Source: Pacificibacter marinus
Lineage (GTDB): Bacteria > Pseudomonadota > Alphaproteobacteria > Rhodobacterales > Rhodobacteraceae
DNA length: 64,000 bases
Assembly (NCBI RefSeq): GCF_900109555.1
Contig: NZ_FNZV01000011.1
Span: 1,813 to 65,812, forward strand
Direction of reading: 5' to 3'
The notes under the pieces were generated by a model. The model did not search any database, was not told where the DNA came from, and saw only the letters and a list, made by a program, of their open reading frames with translations. A program made the position numbers and the translations under genes. Numbering within the stretch: position 1 is the stretch's first letter; every line of letters begins with the position of its first letter. Of the stretch, positions 35,468-45,499 are shown piece by piece.

Positions 35468-36489
35468 CAGATGTCGGACAGGTTTATTGCGGTGCCTGTT
35501 TCGGCCGATAGATAGGCTGCTTCAACTAGGGCTAATGTCTTAAGATTGTCCGTGCCTGAGGTTTCAGGCTCGGTACCCGTCGCAATGCATGTCACAAAAT
35601 GCTGTTGGATGGTTTGCACGCTTTCTTGAATGTTGTGCCATGGTTTTTCGGCCCACGGCAATAGGGGCGGCGACACATCAATTTCACTGTCCGTCTTGCC
35701 CTGCACCGTCAATTTATAGCCAGCGTCCAAGCGCAGAGTGCCTTCGGTGCCATCAATTTCAAGCAGCGATTGTGGAAAGGTTTCGGGTTTGCGCTGGGTC
35801 GCATAGGAACAATCGACAATGCTGGTTGCGCCGCCGTCGTGTGATAACATCATCGTAGCCACATCTTCGCCTTTGATATTAGGGTTGATGCGTCGCGTGG
35901 TGGCAGAAATTTGGCTGACATCGCCAACAAAAGCGCGGGCAATGTCTAGAATATGGATGCCCAAATCTTCGATGATGAACCGTTTGCCTTTGGCCAAATA
36001 AGGTTGGCCTGAAAACACATCATAGCCAGAGCGAAAGCTGACGCGACAGAAGAATGGCGTGCCAATCGCACCAGAGCGCACGGCTTTTAGGGCTGCTTGG
36101 ATGGGCAACTGCCACCGAAAGTTTTCGTGCACCATCAGCGTTTTGCCCGCATTCTTCGCGGCAACAACCATGGCGCGGGCATCTTGCATCGTTTCCGCAA
36201 AGGGCTTTTGGCAAATGATGTGAACACCCGCTTGTGCGGCCATTTCGACCAAAGGACGATGCGAAGGGGCGGTTGTGGCAATATCGACAAAGTCAAAACC
36301 GCCACTGGCAAACATTTCAGCAGCGTCCGAATATGTGCGTGTGACGCCAAATTTTTCGGTGCAAAACTTTAAGCGCACAGGATCACGATCACACAAGGCA
36401 ACGATATCGACACCCTCAATATCGCGCCACGCATGTAATTGATTTTCCGCGAAAAATCCGCAGCCGATCAAAGCACCTTTCATCGTCAT
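35467..36489 (-). CDS. apsD: Gfo/Idh/MocA oxidoreductase, probable D-apiose dehydrogenase
   Basis: 340 residues. Rossmann loop ALIGCGFFAENQLHAW, then the family's sugar-site motif HIICQKPFAETMQDA (a QKP form of the usual EKP), then the beta-sheet substrate domain with IEDLGIHILDIARAF, whose His is a typical catalytic residue. ApsD oxidises D-apiose to apionolactone with NAD+. Three bases downstream of the permease gene, and overlapping apnL. Two ATGs (36489, 36483) are possible. Confidence 0.8.
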   Translation of the reverse strand: MTMKGALIGCGFFAENQLHAWRDIEGVDIVALCDRDPVRLKFCTEKFGVTRTYSDAAEMFASGGFDFVDIATTAPSHRPLVEMAAQAGVHIICQKPFAETMQDARAMVVAAKNAGKTLMVHENFRWQLPIQAALKAVRSGAIGTPFFCRVSFRSGYDVFSGQPYLAKGKRFIIEDLGIHILDIARAFVGDVSQISATTRRINPNIKGEDVATMMLSHDGGATSIVDCSYATQRKPETFPQSLLEIDGTEGTLRLDAGYKLTVQGKTDSEIDVSPPLLPWAEKPWHNIQESVQTIQQHFVTCIATGTEPETSGTDNLKTLALVEAAYLSAETGTAINLSDI

Positions 36490-36492
36490 CTC

Positions 36493-37557
36493 TTATTTCC
36501 CCAATGCGGCTTGCGCTTGCAATGCGACGCGCGCTTGCAGTTTTTGTTGAGCTTGATCAATCACTACGGCGGCGATGATCACAAGACCTTTGATGACGGT
36601 TTGCCAAAAGGATGACACGCCCATCATCACCAAACCATCTGACAGCACACCGATCACACAGGCCCCAATGATAGTGCCAGCAATGCGACCCCGTCCACCG
36701 GACATTGACGTACCGCCCAAAACCGCAGCGGCGATGGCATTTAATTCGAACGTATCGCCAGTGGCAGGGTGAGCGGCCACTAGTTGCGAGGCGATGATCA
36801 ACCCGACCAGAGCAGCACAAAACCCCGAGAACAGATAGACGAAATATTTGGTTTGATTGACTTTAATCCCAGACAGGCCCGCCGCGCGTTCATTGCCACC
36901 AACGGCATAAATATGACGCCCCAACGGGGTGCGCGCCGCGATATATGCGGCCAAAATGCCTACGGTGATTAAGATACAAATCGAGACAGGAATGCCAAAG
37001 ACTTCGCCCGCGCCAATCCAACGGAACGTATCAGACCCGTACTCAGGATTACCGTGCAGGTTTGGAAATGTACGCCCGTCAGAGCTGAGCATCGCAGCCC
37101 CGCGTGCAACATAAAGCGTGCCCAACGTGGCGATAAATGGGGCCACATGCAGCTTGGTGATCAAAAACCCGTTCACCGCGCCAACGCCGATGCCCACCAA
37201 CATCACCAGCAAACAGATTTCAAGCGTGTTGAACTGCATCGACCACCCAAGACCGATATCAATGCCGTTTAAAATCAAATAACCCGCAACCATACCGCAC
37301 AGCCCGACGATAGAGCCCACCGATAAATCGATCCCGCCTGATACGATGACAAAAGTCATACCGATGGCCAAAATAGCATTCAATGCCACGTGTTTTGACA
37401 TGATGACCATATTGGCGGTGGACATGAAATTAGGTGCATTGATGGCGAAGAAAACAAATACCAAAATCAATGCGATAAAGGTGCGCGCTTTGAGGAAAAT
37501 CAACAAAGCGTCTGAACTTGAGCGGGCCTTTGCGGCGATCGATTGGTCAGCCATCAC
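36493..37557 (-). CDS. Sugar ABC transporter permease (probable D-apiose importer)
   Basis: RbsC-type permease, 354 residues, about ten hydrophobic segments. GMTFVIVSGGIDLSVGSIVG and AVLGGTSMSGGRGRIAGT are the two conserved loops. The ATG overlaps the ATPase stop by four bases. Only one permease gene, so a homodimer is expected, unlike the two-permease system at 14.7-16.7 kb. The ligand is inferred from the downstream apiose enzymes. Confidence 0.9.
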   Translation of the reverse strand: MMADQSIAAKARSSSDALLIFLKARTFIALILVFVFFAINAPNFMSTANMVIMSKHVALNAILAIGMTFVIVSGGIDLSVGSIVGLCGMVAGYLILNGIDIGLGWSMQFNTLEICLLVMLVGIGVGAVNGFLITKLHVAPFIATLGTLYVARGAAMLSSDGRTFPNLHGNPEYGSDTFRWIGAGEVFGIPVSICILITVGILAAYIAARTPLGRHIYAVGGNERAAGLSGIKVNQTKYFVYLFSGFCAALVGLIIASQLVAAHPATGDTFELNAIAAAVLGGTSMSGGRGRIAGTIIGACVIGVLSDGLVMMGVSSFWQTVIKGLVIIAAVVIDQAQQKLQARVALQAQAALGK

Positions 37558-39092
37558 GCAGACTCCTTATTTTTAGAAATGGTTTTGTGGCCAATGGCCG
37601 AAGCTTCGACGAGCGCTGTATTCGTGGCCGTTTCACGAGAGAATTCACCCGTGATTTTGCCATTCGACATCACTAAGATGCGATCTGATAAAGACATAAC
37701 TTCGTCCAAATCCGACGTGACAAAAATGATGCCCAAACCATCTGCAGCCAGTTTGCGCATGACGCGGAACACTTCGGCTTTGGCGCCGATGTCGATGCCG
37801 CGAGAGGGTTCATCCATCAGTAATACTTTGGGGTCAGTCATCAGCGCTTTGGAAATCACCACCTTTTGCTGGTTGCCGCCTGACAGCGACGACACGGCAT
37901 GTTCGGGCGATGCTATTTTGACCGTCATGCGCTTGACGAAATCTGCAACGATGCGCTTTTCTTTTTTAAGGTTCATTTGAATGCCGCGGGTGAATTGCCC
38001 CAAACTGGACAGGGTCATGTTCTCGCGGATTGACAGGATTTGCACCAAACCGTCGTTTTTGCGATCCTCTGGAATCAACGCAAGGCCGCGCTTGATACGT
38101 CCTGAAACGGTTTTTGTTTTTAGCTGCGTGCCATCGATAAAAATCTGACCGCTGGCATGAGGATGACGCCCAATGGCGCATTCTAAAAATTCGGATCGTC
38201 CCGCGCCCATAAGGCCGTAAATCCCAAGGATTTCACCCTTGCGCAAAGACAGAGATACATCATCCACAAGCATCCCGCCACCAACGCGCCCAAGGGACAC
38301 ATGTTCGGCACGAAACACTTCGTCGCCGTAGGGATGTTCGATTTCTTTGGCAAAATCTTTACCGCTTTCACCGATCATATTGCGCACGATCCAGTCCACA
38401 TCGACGCCATCCATAGATTGCGCGCCTGTGATGACGCCATCGCGCAACACGGTGATATAATCGCCAATCTGGATCAGCTCTTCGAGCCGGTGGGAAATAT
38501 AAACGATGCCCACGCCATTGCGTTTGAGGTCGGCAATAACGCGAAATAGAATTTCGACCTCGGCGGCGGACAGCGCAGATGTCGGTTCGTCCAAGATAAG
38601 AATTTTGGCATCTTGGGCCAAAGATTTAGCAATTTCAACGATTTGCTGTTGTCCGACTCGCAAGTCGCCCACGAGATCTTCAGGGTCGATGTCTTGTTCC
38701 AGTCGCTTCATCAAAGCGCGCGCTGTCTCACGTTGCGCAGTTTTATCGATGTCGATTCCGCCGCGTGTTTTCTCACGAGCAATGTAGATATTTTCGGCCA
38801 CGGTCATATTGGGAAACAAGTTCAGTTCTTGAAATACGATGCCGATGCCACGCTTGGCTGCATCTTCGGTCGTTTTAAATATAACCTGCTCGTCATCGAT
38901 AAGAACTTTGCCATCCGTCAATTGTTCGACGCCAGCGATGACTTTCATCATCGTTGATTTGCCCGCGCCGTTTTCACCGACAAGCACATTCACTGCGCCC
39001 ATGCGTAGATCAAAATCGACGTTGCTGAGTGCGACTGTGCCGGGATATACTTTGGTGCCACGACGAATGGACAGGCCAATTGGATGTTCCAT
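37554..39092 (-). CDS. Sugar ABC transporter ATP-binding protein, two ABC domains
   Basis: RbsA-type, 512 residues. Domain 1: GENGAGKSTMMKVIAG, signature VGQQQIVEIAKSL, ILILDEPTSALSAAE. Domain 2: GIYGLMGAGRSEFLECAIG, LSGGNQQKVVISKAL, VLLMDEPSRGIDIGA. Here both Walker B motifs keep Glu, unlike the paralog at 13.2 kb. It starts one base into the end of the DUF2291 gene, so the transporter genes form one transcript. Confidence 0.92.
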   Translation of the reverse strand: MEHPIGLSIRRGTKVYPGTVALSNVDFDLRMGAVNVLVGENGAGKSTMMKVIAGVEQLTDGKVLIDDEQVIFKTTEDAAKRGIGIVFQELNLFPNMTVAENIYIAREKTRGGIDIDKTAQRETARALMKRLEQDIDPEDLVGDLRVGQQQIVEIAKSLAQDAKILILDEPTSALSAAEVEILFRVIADLKRNGVGIVYISHRLEELIQIGDYITVLRDGVITGAQSMDGVDVDWIVRNMIGESGKDFAKEIEHPYGDEVFRAEHVSLGRVGGGMLVDDVSLSLRKGEILGIYGLMGAGRSEFLECAIGRHPHASGQIFIDGTQLKTKTVSGRIKRGLALIPEDRKNDGLVQILSIRENMTLSSLGQFTRGIQMNLKKEKRIVADFVKRMTVKIASPEHAVSSLSGGNQQKVVISKALMTDPKVLLMDEPSRGIDIGAKAEVFRVMRKLAADGLGIIFVTSDLDEVMSLSDRILVMSNGKITGEFSRETATNTALVEASAIGHKTISKNKESA

Positions 39093-39748
39093 TATGGCCC
39101 CTCAAACGTCAGCATAGTCGGTACGACTTCGGGCTTTGTGGTGGCATTTTTGTAGCTAAAGACGCCTTCAAATGAAACTGTCTGACCTGTTACATCAGTC
39201 TCTGGGTCGGGAATCTCTAGACGTTCATGTGCCATAGCATTCAACCCGCCAGCGAGCTTGGCAAATTCAATCTGATCACGAAAATCGGTAAAGGTTAAAA
39301 AGGGCATTGCATCCCGCAGCGCAGTGCCGCGAATGACGGGGCCAAGCTGAATCGTGAGATCGGCGACGCCATCCGCATCGGTGTCGATTTGCAGTTTGGC
39401 CGCACGACTTTTGAGTTTGGCTTCAACAACAATACCTGAGCCGCTGACAGCGAAATTCCATGGATTTGCTTCGCCTTCGGGTCGCAAACCGTGGGCCTGC
39501 CCCGCAGCCTCTGGATCTTGGGCCTGGGCGGCGCGCAGATCGGAAATTGATACAAGATTGTTGGTCACGGTCGGTAATACTTGTGCGTCCCAGACATCGC
39601 GCGCGTAGGCAGCCATCCGAACCTCATCAGTTTGGTTGGCTTCGACTTCGGTCGCGGAATTAGGGTCTGGGTTTTCGACGATTTTGCAGCCGGCGGTTGC
39701 TGTTGCCAAACCAAAAGCCAGAGCTGGGATAAGAAATGTATGGCGCAT
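39092..39748 (-). CDS. DUF2291 family periplasmic lipoprotein
   Basis: 218 residues. The N-terminus MRHTFLIPALAFGLATATAGC has a lipoprotein signal (TAGC), so the mature protein is anchored in a membrane and faces the periplasm. DUF2291 proteins occur in sugar ABC operons of this type, and their function is not established. It is between the binding protein gene (68 bp upstream) and the ATPase, so it probably helps the importer, for example in binding-protein docking or ligand channelling. Confidence 0.8.
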   Translation of the reverse strand: MRHTFLIPALAFGLATATAGCKIVENPDPNSATEVEANQTDEVRMAAYARDVWDAQVLPTVTNNLVSISDLRAAQAQDPEAAGQAHGLRPEGEANPWNFAVSGSGIVVEAKLKSRAAKLQIDTDADGVADLTIQLGPVIRGTALRDAMPFLTFTDFRDQIEFAKLAGGLNAMAHERLEIPDPETDVTGQTVSFEGVFSYKNATTKPEVVPTMLTFEGP

Positions 39749-39816
39749 GATGTCTCCACGCTGCGACCTTGGGACCCGCCTAAAAAGCCAGTCCCAAGGT
39801 TTTCAAGTTTTAGAGA

Positions 39817-40776
<960 letters not shown>

Positions 40777-40827
40777 CTAAGTCTCAGCCAAGCGGAGACC
40801 GCGGCTGAATGGAGGTATCTTGTCTGA

Positions 40828-40839
40828 CATACCAGTACG
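40828..40839. promoter_or_regulatory. Possible FadR/GntR operator before the importer operon
   Basis: CATACCAGTACG: CATAC-CA-GTACG, one mismatch from the inverted repeat CATAC-N2-GTATG seen before oiaX. Confidence 0.5.
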
Positions 40840-40960
40840 ATGTCAACAGGTATAATGAGTACATATGCAGATCGTGAATTTGTTGGTATGACGTCAAAAT
40901 ACTTGGTCAGAAATTACAATGTTTTTCATCAAAACAAGACCCAAAACACCGCTAAAAGGG

Positions 40961-40991
40961 AAAAACCGCCCGCAAATAAAATTGCGGACGG
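40961..40991 (-). terminator. Terminator of the FadR/GntR regulator gene
   Basis: On the minus strand CCGTCCGCAA (40991-40982) pairs with TTGCGGGCGG (40975-40966), followed by TTTTT (40965-40961). Intrinsic terminator about 100 bp after the stop codon. Confidence 0.7.
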
Positions 40992-41087
40992 TCCAAAGTC
41001 AACTGTTGTTGTGCAGGGTGATGTCACGGGTTGGGATGGTAAATGAAAGGGAATAAGGCACGAAACACTCTGCGTAACGTGAGGGCG

Positions 41088-41897
41088 CTAGCTCACTTCA
41101 TATAGTGGATCAGAGCGGCTGAGATGATCAGACATCATCTTAAGTGCGCCATCACCATCACGCCGCTCCAAGCAATCGACAAGACGATCGTGTTCAAGCA
41201 GGGTCGTATTTTCACGCCCTGACCACAGCAGAAGTGGTTTGTAATATTGAAACAGCCACGACAACATAGCTTGGGTGACTGCTTGGATAAGCGGGTTGCC
41301 CGTCATTTCAGAAATCGCGACATGAAAGGCAATATCGGCTTCGATAAAGGCTTGGTCTTGCCCCAACTTGCTGCGTTGATCTTCGATCAGCTCTCTAAGA
41401 ATGGCCGTTTGTTCAGGGGTACAATTTTGCGCGGCAATCTGCACCGAACTGGCTTCGATAATTTTTCTAAGCTGTTTGAGGTGATCCAGATTGGCGGGTT
41501 CTGTTGACAGTAAAAGTTTGGCGATATTGTCAACTTGATCAAAAGCGATGTCTGCCGTCAGCTTGTTGACCTTACTGCGCTCGCCATGTGAAATCGAAAT
41601 GACGCCCTTGTTTGCCATCATTTGCAAAGCTTCACGTACAGCAGGGCGGCCCACAGCAAACCGTTCCATCAAAGCCCGCTCAGAAGGCATGGCATCGCCA
41701 GGCGCAAGTTCGCCAGATTTGATCATATCCCACAATCGATCAAACACCTGATCGGACAATTTTTGTCGAATAATAGGCTTTTGTGATGCGGGTGTGGGAG
41801 GCGTTGGTTTCGAGGTCATTGGCTTGGTATTATCCTTGGGCTGCTCTGACTGTTGCACACATATGATGTGTTGACTACATGATTGATTGCCGCCCAT
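41088..41897 (-). CDS. GntR-family (FadR subgroup) transcriptional regulator
   Basis: Up to 269 residues. The winged helix-turn-helix follows a Pro-rich lead (DRLWDMIKSGELAPGDAMPS, ALMERFAVGRPAVREALQMM), then an all-helical FCD ligand domain with EADIAFHVAISEMTGNPLI (metal-binding Asp and His). It sits between the importer operon and oiaX, each with a CATAC-N2-GTATG-like site, so it is the likely apiose regulator. The ATG at 41897 has GGAG; a shorter start at 41819 is possible. Confidence 0.88.
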   Translation of the reverse strand: MGGNQSCSQHIICVQQSEQPKDNTKPMTSKPTPPTPASQKPIIRQKLSDQVFDRLWDMIKSGELAPGDAMPSERALMERFAVGRPAVREALQMMANKGVISISHGERSKVNKLTADIAFDQVDNIAKLLLSTEPANLDHLKQLRKIIEASSVQIAAQNCTPEQTAILRELIEDQRSKLGQDQAFIEADIAFHVAISEMTGNPLIQAVTQAMLSWLFQYYKPLLLWSGRENTTLLEHDRLVDCLERRDGDGALKMMSDHLSRSDPLYEVS

Positions 41898-41972
41898 CTA
41901 CGCTCCACACATGATATTTTGGTGATTAATGCCCATTTTCCATGGCTTTAATGGGCTAAGAGGAAAATATTG

Positions 41973-41984
41973 CATACTGGTATG
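41973..41984. promoter_or_regulatory. Possible FadR/GntR operator before oiaX
   Basis: CATACTGGTATG, a perfect CATAC-N2-GTATG inverted repeat, 40 bp before the chosen oiaX start and 76 bp from the divergent regulator gene. Confidence 0.55.
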
Positions 41985-42023
41985 ATGAGTATTAGAGTTG
42001 CCGTAAATAAAAAAGGGCACGAG

Positions 42024-43274
42024 ATGACCAGTACATCCATCAACGTCACATACCGACTTGAAACATCCGGCGATATCCAAGCATTGGCCGCAAAAATTGC
42101 ATCTGACCAGTCCACGGGCACCTTTACCGAATTGCCGGGAGAAACCGCCGAAGTTCAAGCACGCTGTGCTGCGACCGTTGTACAGATTACGCATTTGCCC
42201 GCAACAATCACTCCATCGATTCCCGATGCTACGGGCCATGGCCCCTATAAACGTGCCGATGTCGTGATTGCCTATCCTTTGGAAGCTGTCGGCACAGATA
42301 TAGCTGCTTTGATGACGATCACCATCGGCGGTGTTTTTGCTGTCAGCGGCTTATCTGGCGTGCGTGTGATGGACATCGATTTCCCGCCTGAATGGGCCTG
42401 TCATCCGGGACCACAATTCGGCATTGCGGGATCTCGGCGTTTGACAGGTGTGATAGAGGGGCCGATTATTGCCTCGATCATAAAACCCTCACTGGGGCTA
42501 TTGCCGGATGAAGCTGCAGCCGTGATCAAACAGTTATGTGACGCCGGCGTGGACTTTATCAAAGACGATGAAAAACTGATGAGCCCAGCCTATTCACCGC
42601 TTGAAGCGCGGGTCAAAGTGATCATGCCTGTGATTAAGGATCACGAACAAAAGACCGGTAAAAAGGTGATGTACGCGTTTGGAATTTCGTCAGCAGATCC
42701 CGATGTGATGATGCGCAATCATGATTTGGTAGTGCAAGCCGGTGGAAATGCTGCTGTGATCAACATCAATTCCATCGGTTATGGTGGCATGTCCTTTTTG
42801 CGCAAACGCTCAAGCCTGTGTCTGCATGCGCATCGTAACGGTTGGGATATTTTGACGCGTCATCCGGGTCTGGGAATGGAATTTCGGGCCTATCAAAAAA
42901 TCTGGCGTCTCTTGGGCGTCGATCAGTTTCAAATCAACGGCATTCGCGCCAAATACTGGGAACCCGATGACAGTTTTGTGCGCTCTTTTGGTGATGTGAT
43001 GACACCTATTTTTTCCGAAAATGACCGTGCCTTGCCTGTAGTTTGTTCTGGTCAATGGGGCGGGCAGGCGGTGGAAACCTACCAGCGCACAGGGCGCAGT
43101 TTGGATCTGATGTATCTGGGCGGTGGCGGCATTCACGGTCACCCAATGGGCGCCGCCAGCGGTGTTGCCGCAATCCGTCAAGCATGGGATGCGGCGCGTG
43201 ATGATGTGAGCCTTGCGCAAAAGGCCAAGGATCATCCTGAACTTGCAGCAGCTTTGGCCAAGTGGCAAGAGTAG
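42024..43274 (+). CDS. oiaX: RuBisCO-like protein, probable 3-oxo-isoapionate-4-phosphate decarboxylase
   Basis: 416 residues with the RuBisCO large-subunit fold: Lys154 in SIIKPSLGL (general base position), and Lys180-Asp-Asp182-Glu183 in DFIKDDE (carbamylated lysine and Mg2+ ligands). In D-apiose catabolism OiaX removes CO2 from 3-oxo-isoapionate 4-phosphate to give L-erythrulose 1-phosphate. The start is ATG 42024 with AAGGG upstream; earlier in-frame starts lie over the operator. It is apart from the other enzyme genes but next to their regulator. A CO2-fixing or methionine-salvage RLP is less likely here. Confidence 0.84.
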   Translation: MTSTSINVTYRLETSGDIQALAAKIASDQSTGTFTELPGETAEVQARCAATVVQITHLPATITPSIPDATGHGPYKRADVVIAYPLEAVGTDIAALMTITIGGVFAVSGLSGVRVMDIDFPPEWACHPGPQFGIAGSRRLTGVIEGPIIASIIKPSLGLLPDEAAAVIKQLCDAGVDFIKDDEKLMSPAYSPLEARVKVIMPVIKDHEQKTGKKVMYAFGISSADPDVMMRNHDLVVQAGGNAAVININSIGYGGMSFLRKRSSLCLHAHRNGWDILTRHPGLGMEFRAYQKIWRLLGVDQFQINGIRAKYWEPDDSFVRSFGDVMTPIFSENDRALPVVCSGQWGGQAVETYQRTGRSLDLMYLGGGGIHGHPMGAASGVAAIRQAWDAARDDVSLAQKAKDHPELAAALAKWQE

Positions 43275-43298
43275 TTTCTATTCAATAAGATAGGGACG

Positions 43299-43326
43299 GG
43301 CGCACGGTATTATATTTCCGCGCGCC
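43299..43326. terminator. Hairpin between converging oiaX and derI
   Basis: GGCGCACGG (43299-43307) and CCGCGCGCC (43318-43326), one mismatch, 10-base AT-rich loop. Confidence 0.45.
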
Positions 43327-43342
43327 TGCTGACATATTAATT

Positions 43343-43792
43343 TTAGCTGTATTTGTCATCTAGGGCAGCGATCGCATCAACGTTGCCAGCGGACGATCCT
43401 TTGGGATCAAAATTGCTGTTCAAAAACGTATCGGCGATGGCTTTTGCCAATTCAGGCCCAATGACGCGCGCACCCATAGTGATAATATGCGCGTTGTTGG
43501 ATGTAGCAGCTTTGCCCGCAGAATACGTGTCATGACACTGCGCGGCGCGAATGCCCGATACTTTATTGGCGGCCAAACACACACCGATGCCCGTGCCGCA
43601 GACCAAAATTGCGCGATCATATTCGCCTGCAATCACGGCTGAGGCAACACGGTCAGAAAGATTGGCGTAAAACGCATCTGGTCCTGTGCCCGTGCGGGAA
43701 ATTTCAGAGACGTCATGAGATGTGGACAGGTGTTGCGCTAGAATTTTAGCAAGGCCTTCACCAGCGCTATCGCCTGCAACTGCAATTTTCAT
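43343..43792 (-). CDS. derI: RpiB/LacA-LacB family isomerase, probable D-erythrulose-4-phosphate isomerase
   Basis: 149 residues of the RpiB fold. [20 protein letters not shown] at the start, [25 protein letters not shown] (shortened: [13 protein letters not shown]) with the catalytic Cys, and [16 protein letters not shown]. In tetrulose and apiose pathways this family converts D-erythrulose 4-phosphate to D-erythrose 4-phosphate. It follows lerI by 27 bp. A true ribose-5-phosphate isomerase B is the alternative, but the neighbour favours DerI. Confidence 0.82.
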   Translation of the reverse strand: MKIAVAGDSAGEGLAKILAQHLSTSHDVSEISRTGTGPDAFYANLSDRVASAVIAGEYDRAILVCGTGIGVCLAANKVSGIRAAQCHDTYSAGKAATSNNAHIITMGARVIGPELAKAIADTFLNSNFDPKGSSAGNVDAIAALDDKYS

Positions 43793-43819
43793 AAGATGTT
43801 CCTTTGTCGAAATATAAGT

Positions 43820-44587
43820 TCAAAGTGTCGCGGCGCATTTGGCGAGAATGTTGAGATATCCATCGACATCCCAAGCCGCGCGTCCGATGAAAAGCCCATC
43901 AATATGGGGACACTGGATGAGCTCTTCGCAATTATTTGGATTGACTGAACCGCCGTACAGACAGGGCACTGTGCGGCCCAAAACAGAGTGAGCCACAGCA
44001 ATAATTTCGGCTTGGCGCGCATCCGCGTAGTCTGATGTCGCGGGAATACCATTCGCGCCAATGGCCCAAACAGGTTCATAGGCCAGCAGGATTTGCGCGT
44101 CTTTTTGCGCCTCTGACAACTTGCCTAAAGCGCCGCGCACTTGAGTCTCAAGGACGTCTGCGGCGCGGCCTGCTTCGCGTTCAGTCAAAGTTTCGCCAAT
44201 GCAAATCAACGGTGTCATGCCATGACGCACGGCAGCTTCGACTTTCAAACCGACGGTTTCATTCGTTTCGCCAAAGAATTCACGGCGCTCGGAATGGCCC
44301 AACTCGACGATTTGAGCGCCGCAATCTTTGACCATCAAAGGCGACACTTCGCCCGTCCATGCGCCAGCGTCAGCCCAGTGCATATTTTGCACGCCTACCT
44401 TGACGGATGTGTCTGCGAGCACATTCTTAACCTCGCGCACCGTGGTAAATGAGGGGATAACAAAGCGCTGAATGCGGGGATCACGGATCACATCAGCAGC
44501 GACCAAACCTTGGGCAAAGCTCAATGCTTCGACCAAGGTTTTGTTCATTTTCCAACTGGTGCCGATCCAAATGTTTGGGTGTGTCAT
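43820..44587 (-). CDS. lerI: Triose-phosphate-isomerase family protein, probable L-erythrulose-1-phosphate isomerase
   Basis: 255 residues of the TIM family. WIGTSWKMNKTL carries the family Lys (Asn/Lys of NWKMN becomes SWKMN), ELGHSERREFFGE the catalytic His, LLAYEPVWAIGANGIPAT the catalytic Glu, and CLYGGSVNPNNCEEL the phosphate loop. LerI converts L-erythrulose 1-phosphate to D-erythrulose 4-phosphate. The SWKMN variant and the derI neighbour point away from housekeeping glycolytic TpiA. Overlaps the DeoR gene by four bases. Confidence 0.83.
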   Translation of the reverse strand: MTHPNIWIGTSWKMNKTLVEALSFAQGLVAADVIRDPRIQRFVIPSFTTVREVKNVLADTSVKVGVQNMHWADAGAWTGEVSPLMVKDCGAQIVELGHSERREFFGETNETVGLKVEAAVRHGMTPLICIGETLTEREAGRAADVLETQVRGALGKLSEAQKDAQILLAYEPVWAIGANGIPATSDYADARQAEIIAVAHSVLGRTVPCLYGGSVNPNNCEELIQCPHIDGLFIGRAAWDVDGYLNILAKCAATL

Positions 44588-45366
44588 GTGCTTTTGATCC
44601 CTTGGGTTACGGCAAACGTTAGCTTCAAATTCGCCTGATCTATCGCCGTTAAACTGTCTGCGTCTGGCTTGGCATCCGTTATCACGGCATCGAATTCTGA
44701 CAAATCTGCAAGCTTGTGAAGCGCCGTGCGACCAAAGCGATTGTGATGGACCAACAAATAGGTTTTTGCCCCAGCTGCGATCATCGCACGCTTGGCGCGC
44801 ACCACGGTTTCATTCATGTGAAACACTTCAAGACCGCTGACAGCTGGCGCAGAAATAAAGGCAACATCGGCGCGCAACGCGGTCAACGCCGCTTCGGTCA
44901 TCATGCCAAAGTAGCCGTTGAACTTGGCCGAATACACGCCACCTGTCGCAATCAATGTGATGCCCGTTTCATTTTTTAAAGACTCTAATATAGCTGCATT
45001 GTTGGTGATCACCGTCAGCGGGCGTCTTTCTGGCAAACGTGCCCCTAGCGTTGCCGCCATCGAGCCGTCGTTGATCATAACTGTCATACCCGGTTCGATC
45101 AGGGTTAGCGCGGTTTCGGCCATCGCATTTTTGGCATCACGATCTTGCTGAGCCCGAAACCGAAAGTCGCTTTCAAACTGCGTGCCCGCATCAATGGTGC
45201 CGCCACCGCGAATTTTACGCATAACACCTGCGGTCTCAAGATCGTCGAGATCGCGGTGGATGGTCATTTTGGACACCGTGAATCGCTGCGCCAGATCGTC
45301 CAAATCCACCGCTCCGTTGGACACGAGCAGGTCCATGATGGCTTGTTTTCTGTCCTCGCGTTTCAT
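44584..45366 (-). CDS. DeoR-family transcriptional regulator
   Basis: About 260 residues from ATG 45366 (a longer TTG start at 45411 is possible; neither has a clear Shine-Dalgarno). The helix-turn-helix is DLDDLAQRFTVSKMTIHRDL, followed by the DeoR sugar-phosphate sensor domain (MINDGSMAATLGARLP, VITNNAAILESL). First gene of the deoR-lerI-derI operon, so it probably autoregulates and responds to a tetrulose phosphate. The apiose locus thus has two regulators. Confidence 0.87.
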   Translation of the reverse strand: MKREDRKQAIMDLLVSNGAVDLDDLAQRFTVSKMTIHRDLDDLETAGVMRKIRGGGTIDAGTQFESDFRFRAQQDRDAKNAMAETALTLIEPGMTVMINDGSMAATLGARLPERRPLTVITNNAAILESLKNETGITLIATGGVYSAKFNGYFGMMTEAALTALRADVAFISAPAVSGLEVFHMNETVVRAKRAMIAAGAKTYLLVHHNRFGRTALHKLADLSEFDAVITDAKPDADSLTAIDQANLKLTFAVTQGIKST

Positions 45367-45456
45367 GGTGGGTTTGTCCGTCGGTGTGTGGGCATTGCTC
45401 GTGCAGGTCAAAATGGAATGTATTTTCAGATAAAATCTAACATATACACTCTCAAA

Positions 45457-45474
45457 AACAACATTATATTTGTT
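45457..45474. promoter_or_regulatory. Possible DeoR operator
   Basis: AACAACATTATATTTGTT has AACAA/TTGTT half-sites in the AT-rich region upstream of the DeoR gene; another TTTTGTTAA follows. Low-complexity sequence, so tentative. Confidence 0.3.
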
Positions 45475-45499
45475 ATTTTGTTAACTTCAAAAGTTTCAG

